A stretch of 55,514 nt of DNA. Source: Haloferax prahovense DSM 18310 (GTDB lineage: Archaea > Halobacteriota > Halobacteria > Halobacteriales > Haloferacaceae). The stretch spans positions 331,622 through 387,135 of the forward strand of contig NZ_AOLG01000047.1 of NCBI RefSeq assembly GCF_000336815.1. The letters are read 5' to 3'. Each line of letters begins with the position of its first letter. Within the stretch, counting starts at the first letter, position 1. Below are positions 52,063-55,514 of the stretch, piece by piece. The notes beneath the pieces are model-generated. The model ran no database searches. It worked only from the letters and a program-made list of their open reading frames with translations, and was not told where the DNA came from. The position numbers and the translations under genes are program-made.

Positions 52063-53694
52063 CTACTGCTGGCTCATCGCGTACGCGTCGATGCGCTCGT
52101 CGGAGCGGGCCTCCCAGGCGATGGCGTCGTTGACGCCGTAGACGCTGTACTGCTGGTTCAGGAATATCCACGGGCACTGCTCGTGGGCCATCGCGTTCGC
52201 CTCCTGGAGGGTCGCCTCGCGCTCCTCGCCGGACTGGTTGCCGGCTTGTTCGAGTAGTGCGTCGAACTCCTCGTTTTGCCACGTCGTGAGCGTCCCGTCG
52301 GAGGCGAGAAGCGCCTCCATGACGAGGCCGCCGTCGAACGTCGCCTCGCCCCAGCCGATGAGGAACCACGGCGGGCGGGCCTCGATACTGCCCGCGAGCA
52401 GTTCGTCCACGAGCGAGCCGAAGTCGCGCTGGCGGACCGTCGCCGTGACGTTCGGTAGCTCGTCGATGTAGCCCGCGACCGCCTGCGCGATTTCGAGGTC
52501 CTTCAGGTAGCGGCCGACCGGCGTGTTGAGTTCGATCTCCGCGCCGGCGTAGCCGGACTCTTCGACCAACTGCTCTGCCTGGTCCGGGTCGTACGGGTAC
52601 GGGTCGAGGTCGGGGTTGTGGCCGACGAACTCGGGGAGCGTCGGCTGGCCCGTCTGCGCGCCGAAGCCGCCGAGGACGTTCTGGACGATGCTCTCGAGGT
52701 CGATGGCGTAGTTCATCGCCTGCCGGAACTCGACCGAATCGAACGGTTCGACGTCGTAGCGCATCCCGTTGTAGATGATGCGGGTCGACGGGGCCGCGGC
52801 GACGCGCGCGTTGTCGGAGTTGGTGACGCGCTGGACCTCCTGCGGCGGGACGTTGACGATGAGGTCGGTCTCGCCCTGCAGGAGTTGGTTGACGCGAGTG
52901 CTGGCCTCGGACGCCGCGCGGAAGGTGAGGGTATCGACCGCCGCGGGCTCCTGCCAGTAGTCCTCGTACGCCGTGAGGACGACCTCCTCGTCTTCGGTGT
53001 ACGAATCGAGTTGGAACGGCCCGGTGCCGTTCATGTTCTGGCCGATGTACGCCTTGTCGTTGTCCTCGACCCACGACTGCTGCATCACGTCGAGGTAGGT
53101 TGCGAACTCGGAGAACACGATGGGGTTGAGCGAGGAGTTGTTGACCTTGACTGCGTTCTCGCCCTCGATGACTTCCGCGCCGGCGACGCCGGCGAGTTGG
53201 TCGCTCTGCGGACTGGCGAAGCCCACCTCCTCGTCGACGACGCGGTTGATGCTGTACGCGACGTCTTCGGGGGTGAGTTCGTCGCCGTTGTGGAACGTGA
53301 CGTCCTCGCGGAGGTCGAATCGGACCGCATTCTCCCCGTCGATGCGCTCGTAGTTCGTCCCCAGCGCGGTCTGAATCGACCCCGCCGCGTCGCGGGTCAG
53401 GACGCCCTCGTACGCGTGGAGGACGACGATGTCCGTCGTCGTCTCGCGGTGGTCGTGGGGGTCGAGGCCGGAGGGCATCTGGCCCTGCGTGATGGTCACG
53501 TCGAACAAACCGCTGTCCTCGGTCGTCGTCGTTTCGGTGGTCTCGGTCTCCTCGCCGCCGGTCGTCGTCGTTTCGGTGGTCTCGGTCTCCTCGCCGCCGC
53601 CACCGGAGCAGCCCGCGAGCGCCGCCGACGCCGCCGCGCCGCCTGCCAACTTAATGTACGACCGCCGACTAATGTGTGAATTGGTATCAGCCAT
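52063..53694 (-). CDS. peptide ABC transporter substrate-binding lipoprotein (DppA/OppA)
   Basis: The 543-residue exported solute-binding protein of the SBP family 5 type. The N-terminus has a Tat signal (SRRSYIKL, Arg10-Arg11) and a lipobox LAGC with Cys29, so it is probably a Tat-exported lipoprotein. It is followed by a Glu/Thr-rich spacer with two copies of GGEETETTETTTT. The mature domain has VLHAYEGVLTRDAAG, TFHNGDELTPEDVAYSINRV (family signature, about 130-149), MNGTGPFQLDSY and FRQAMNYAIDLESIVQNVLGG. It binds peptides or similar solutes; exact ligand unknown. First gene of the operon. Confidence 0.92.
   Translation of the reverse strand: MADTNSHISRRSYIKLAGGAAASAALAGCSGGGGEETETTETTTTGGEETETTETTTTEDSGLFDVTITQGQMPSGLDPHDHRETTTDIVVLHAYEGVLTRDAAGSIQTALGTNYERIDGENAVRFDLREDVTFHNGDELTPEDVAYSINRVVDEEVGFASPQSDQLAGVAGAEVIEGENAVKVNNSSLNPIVFSEFATYLDVMQQSWVEDNDKAYIGQNMNGTGPFQLDSYTEDEEVVLTAYEDYWQEPAAVDTLTFRAASEASTRVNQLLQGETDLIVNVPPQEVQRVTNSDNARVAAAPSTRIIYNGMRYDVEPFDSVEFRQAMNYAIDLESIVQNVLGGFGAQTGQPTLPEFVGHNPDLDPYPYDPDQAEQLVEESGYAGAEIELNTPVGRYLKDLEIAQAVAGYIDELPNVTATVRQRDFGSLVDELLAGSIEARPPWFLIGWGEATFDGGLVMEALLASDGTLTTWQNEEFDALLEQAGNQSGEEREATLQEANAMAHEQCPWIFLNQQYSVYGVNDAIAWEARSDERIDAYAMSQQ
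53521..53598 (-). repeat. perfect 39-bp direct repeat in the lipoprotein spacer
   Basis: 53521-53559 and 53560-53598 are identical 39-base units, 13 codons each, encoding the Glu/Thr linker after the lipobox of DppA. Likely a slippage-prone spacer whose copy number may vary between strains. Confidence 0.85.
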
Positions 53695-53717
53695 CGAAGG
53701 TAGATTGCGTCGGTCGT

Positions 53718-53727
53718 TCTTATATCC
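53718..53727 (-). promoter_or_regulatory. TATA box of the dpp operon
   Basis: The minus strand reads GGATATAAGA at 53718-53727. A start near 53700 leaves only about 6-10 nt before the ATG at 53694. A TGTGCACA palindrome at about 53771-53778 lies further upstream in the divergent region. Confidence 0.55.
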
Positions 53728-53848
53728 ATTGCCTGTGATTCGGCCCCCGCATAGCGTTCTGCCCATATATTGTGCACAGTTATGCTCCCGAGTCATCACC
53801 CCCCGAACACGGGGTACGTTTATTAGGGACTATCGCCGAACGATTCGT

Positions 53849-54487
53849 ATGGCCGTGACCGGCCGTCCCACACTTCGGGACTTGTTCGACGAGTCGCCGA
53901 CGCCCCACATCGCACACCCGCCGCGCACGCACCAACGACACTTCTACGTCGCGACGGACGGGTCGTACCGCCCGAACGGCGGCGGACTCGGTGCGGTGAT
54001 AGAGACCCGCGACGGCGAGCGAGTCGCCCGTATCGCGCTCCCAGACGTGCCGCCGGACAACAACGTCTCGGAGTATCGCGCGCTCCATCTCGGATTGGAC
54101 GTGCTCGCCAATCGCGCGCCGCCGGGCGCTCGCGTCGGCGTCCTCGTCGACCACGACGACCTCGCCGCGAACGTCAACAACGCGGTGCTCGCCGGCGACC
54201 ATCCCGACTGGAAGTCGCCGAAGCGCATCGTCGTCCCCGCCGGCAGCGAACACCACTGGCGGGGGATTCAGGCCCGCATCGCCGGGTTCGAAGAGCTTCG
54301 CGCCGCGCGAATCGATAGCCGCGAGAACCCCGCGCACCCGCTGGCGAACGCGCCGGGGGAGTACGAACACGTCAACCGGCGGCCCGACCGCTGCGTGCTC
54401 CCCGACCCGCCGGAGTTCGAGGCGGACTCCGGCACGGACGTGAGCTATCTCCCGCCCTCGCGGTTCGAGGGACGCGCGAGCGACTGA
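53849..54487 (+). CDS. RNase H-like (type I) protein with N-terminal extension
   Basis: The 212-residue protein has an N-terminal stretch of about 35 residues (MAVTGRPTLRDLFDE...) before an RNase HI-like fold. The acidic active-site residues appear in YVATDGSYRPNGGG (Asp), VSEYRALHLGLDVL (Glu) and VLVDHDDL (Asp), and a further acidic or histidine position is expected near residue 150. It would cleave RNA in RNA-DNA hybrids. ATG 53849 follows a TATA-like TTTATTAG centred near 53822 by 27 nt. The C-terminal part (about 155-212) is not conserved in plain RNase HI and may be lineage-specific. Confidence 0.75.
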   Translation: MAVTGRPTLRDLFDESPTPHIAHPPRTHQRHFYVATDGSYRPNGGGLGAVIETRDGERVARIALPDVPPDNNVSEYRALHLGLDVLANRAPPGARVGVLVDHDDLAANVNNAVLAGDHPDWKSPKRIVVPAGSEHHWRGIQARIAGFEELRAARIDSRENPAHPLANAPGEYEHVNRRPDRCVLPDPPEFEADSGTDVSYLPPSRFEGRASD

Positions 54488-54639
54488 GCGCAAGGCGTCG
54501 ACGACGACCCGTTCGCCCCGCCCATCCGGTGGGCCGCCGAGCGCGAGCGGTCCCACCCGTCTCGCCCTACCGTCGCCCTGCCGACTGCCGGTCACTTCAT
54601 CGTCAAAAAGTTGACAACGCGGAGCGACGACGCTATCGC

Positions 54640-55347
54640 ATGGACTCCGCGGAGACCGTCGACGCGTTCGACCCCCGGCGACGCGGGCTCTCGCCGCTCG
54701 GCGCGGCCGCGAGACGCCACGCACGCCGACTCGCCGCCATCGGCCTCTTGACGGCCGGTTTCGTCTTCGCCGCCGTCCGGGACCCCGGAACCCTGTCACC
54801 GGCCGCCAGCGTCTCACCGACCGCCGGTGTTTCGACGGATGTCGTTACCGCCGGCGACCCGACCTTGCTCGTTCGCCTCGAACTGGGCGTGCTCGCCGGC
54901 CTCCTCGCCGCCGGCGCCTCGCTCGTGTTTCTCGCCGACCGCGACCCCGCAGTCGATATCCGCGCCGCGTGGGGCTGGTTCGCGCTCGCCGCCGCGGGGT
55001 TCCTCGTCGGAACCGCCGCCGCGCGTCAGGTCGCGCCCGCGCTCTTCGACCTCTTGGTCGAATGGGGCCGCGTGGCCGCCGGCTCGCGCCAGTCGGCGCT
55101 CGAACTCGAACTGTTCTTCCCGGCCGCGGTCGGCGGCGGCGCGGCCGTCGCCCCGCTCTTGCTCGGATTACGCCGCGCCGGCGCGCTCTCTCGTCGACTC
55201 GCCGGTGGGACGAGAGGGCTGTCGCTCCTCTGTCTCGTCGCCTTCGCCGCGTGCTTCTCGCCGCCGGATTCGGCGACGTTCGCGCTCTACGCGGCCCCGT
55301 CGGCGCTCGGGCTGGGCGTCGCCGTCGCGTGGGTCGAGTTCGGGTGA
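54640..55347 (+). CDS. multi-pass membrane protein of unknown function
   Basis: The 235-residue protein has a basic N-terminal segment (RRRGLSPLGAAARRHARRL), then about six hydrophobic helices (about 31-45, 80-98, 107-126, 150-170, 183-200 and 205-228). I cannot place it in a family. ATG 54640 is taken because upstream in-frame residues are basic and lie in the region with the GTCAA/TTGAC inverted repeat near 54602-54615. It converges on the partial malic enzyme gene. Confidence 0.65.
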   Translation: MDSAETVDAFDPRRRGLSPLGAAARRHARRLAAIGLLTAGFVFAAVRDPGTLSPAASVSPTAGVSTDVVTAGDPTLLVRLELGVLAGLLAAGASLVFLADRDPAVDIRAAWGWFALAAAGFLVGTAAARQVAPALFDLLVEWGRVAAGSRQSALELELFFPAAVGGGAAVAPLLLGLRRAGALSRRLAGGTRGLSLLCLVAFAACFSPPDSATFALYAAPSALGLGVAVAWVEFG

Positions 55348-55382
55348 ACGACTCGCCGAAAAAGCAGAACCGAGGTCGTCAG

Positions 55383-55514
55383 TTACTCTTCTTCTTGCGC
55401 GTCCACGACTGCCGTCGCCGCCAGATTGACGATGTCTTTGACTTCGTCGCCGCGCTGGAGGACGTGGACCGGCTTGTCCATGCCGACGAGCATCGGGCCG
55501 ATTGCCTCCGCGCC
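55383..55514 (-). CDS. NADP-malic enzyme / phosphotransacetylase C-terminus (partial)
   Basis: The last 43 residues of a gene that continues beyond the window: GAEAIGPMLVGMDKPVHVLQ, then RGDEVKDIVNLAATAVVDAQ and EEE. The pattern G-P-x-L-x-G-x-x-K-P-V-H-x-L, with a closing D-I-V-N-x-A-x-x-A-V-V-D-A-Q, is the end of the phosphotransacetylase domain found at the C-terminus of MaeB-type malic enzymes and in phosphate acetyltransferase. Which of the two it is cannot be decided from this fragment; in haloarchaea the malic enzyme is likelier. Confidence 0.7.
   Translation of the reverse strand, partial: GAEAIGPMLVGMDKPVHVLQRGDEVKDIVNLAATAVVDAQEEE

Overview
The window looks like chromosome of a halophilic archaeon, most likely Haloferax or a close relative. 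The evidence is high GC with strong third-position GC, acidic proteins, and starts that sit about 26 nt after a TATA box (leaderless transcripts). Lineage markers include a PGF-CTERM surface glycoprotein, two [12 protein letters not shown] pilins, ribosomal protein S17e, adenosylcobalamin ribonucleotide reductase, cofD, and a propionyl-CoA carboxylase with the small PccX subunit. Gene names are homology calls from reading the translations; no database was searched.

Layout. 1-3.3 kb: a possible mobile-element hairpin, a 41-aa membrane peptide, a zinc-finger protein, an HPP membrane protein, an acetyltransferase and asd. 3.5-6.5 kb: biotin carboxylase pccA followed by birA, whose ligase domain carries an unusual in-frame repeat/palindrome array. 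6.5-11.8 kb: uspA, an amidohydrolase, two tandem HD phosphohydrolases and small membrane proteins. 11.9-15.5 kb: a tightly overlapping set cofD, Dus-like, CitG-like, DUF447, then rps17e. 15.7-21.7 kb: a glycerophosphodiesterase, the pccB-pccX pair and two NSS sodium symporters. 22-26 kb: an SDR, a quinone oxidoreductase and sucCD. 26.4-29.9 kb: a chemotaxis transducer with a CBS protein, a DUF2062 protein and a TatA-like micropeptide. 30.1-30.3 kb: two identical tRNA-Val(GAC) genes beside a stem-loop and a short tRNA 3' remnant. 30.6-34.4 kb: the trpDFEG operon behind a repeated GTACATC operator. 35.2-38.3 kb: nrdJ preceded by a 22-codon leader ORF. 39.1-41.5 kb: an S-layer-type glycoprotein between two gene-free stretches. 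42.3-43.2 kb: two adjacent pilins. 43.4-47.4 kb: DUF1684, aldo/keto reductase, small proteins and an EamA transporter. 47.5-53.7 kb: a complete dppABCDF-type ABC operon. 53.8 kb to the end: an RNase H-like protein, a membrane protein and the 3' end of a malic enzyme/phosphotransacetylase gene.

How it fits together. PccA, PccB, PccX and BirA would make and biotinylate an acyl-CoA carboxylase. Its product normally enters the TCA cycle through succinyl-CoA, which SucCD handles. TrpDFEG covers chorismate to carboxyphenylaminodeoxyribulose phosphate. The Dpp operon, NSS carriers and EamA protein are import and export functions; the glycoprotein and pilins are cell-surface structures.

The parts that look least described are the birA array, the cofD/Dus-like/CitG-like/DUF447 cassette, the trp operator, the nrdJ leader ORF, the structured DNA around the tRNA-Val pair and the hairpin-bearing gap between the glycoprotein and the pilins. 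No complete insertion sequence and no CRISPR array was seen.
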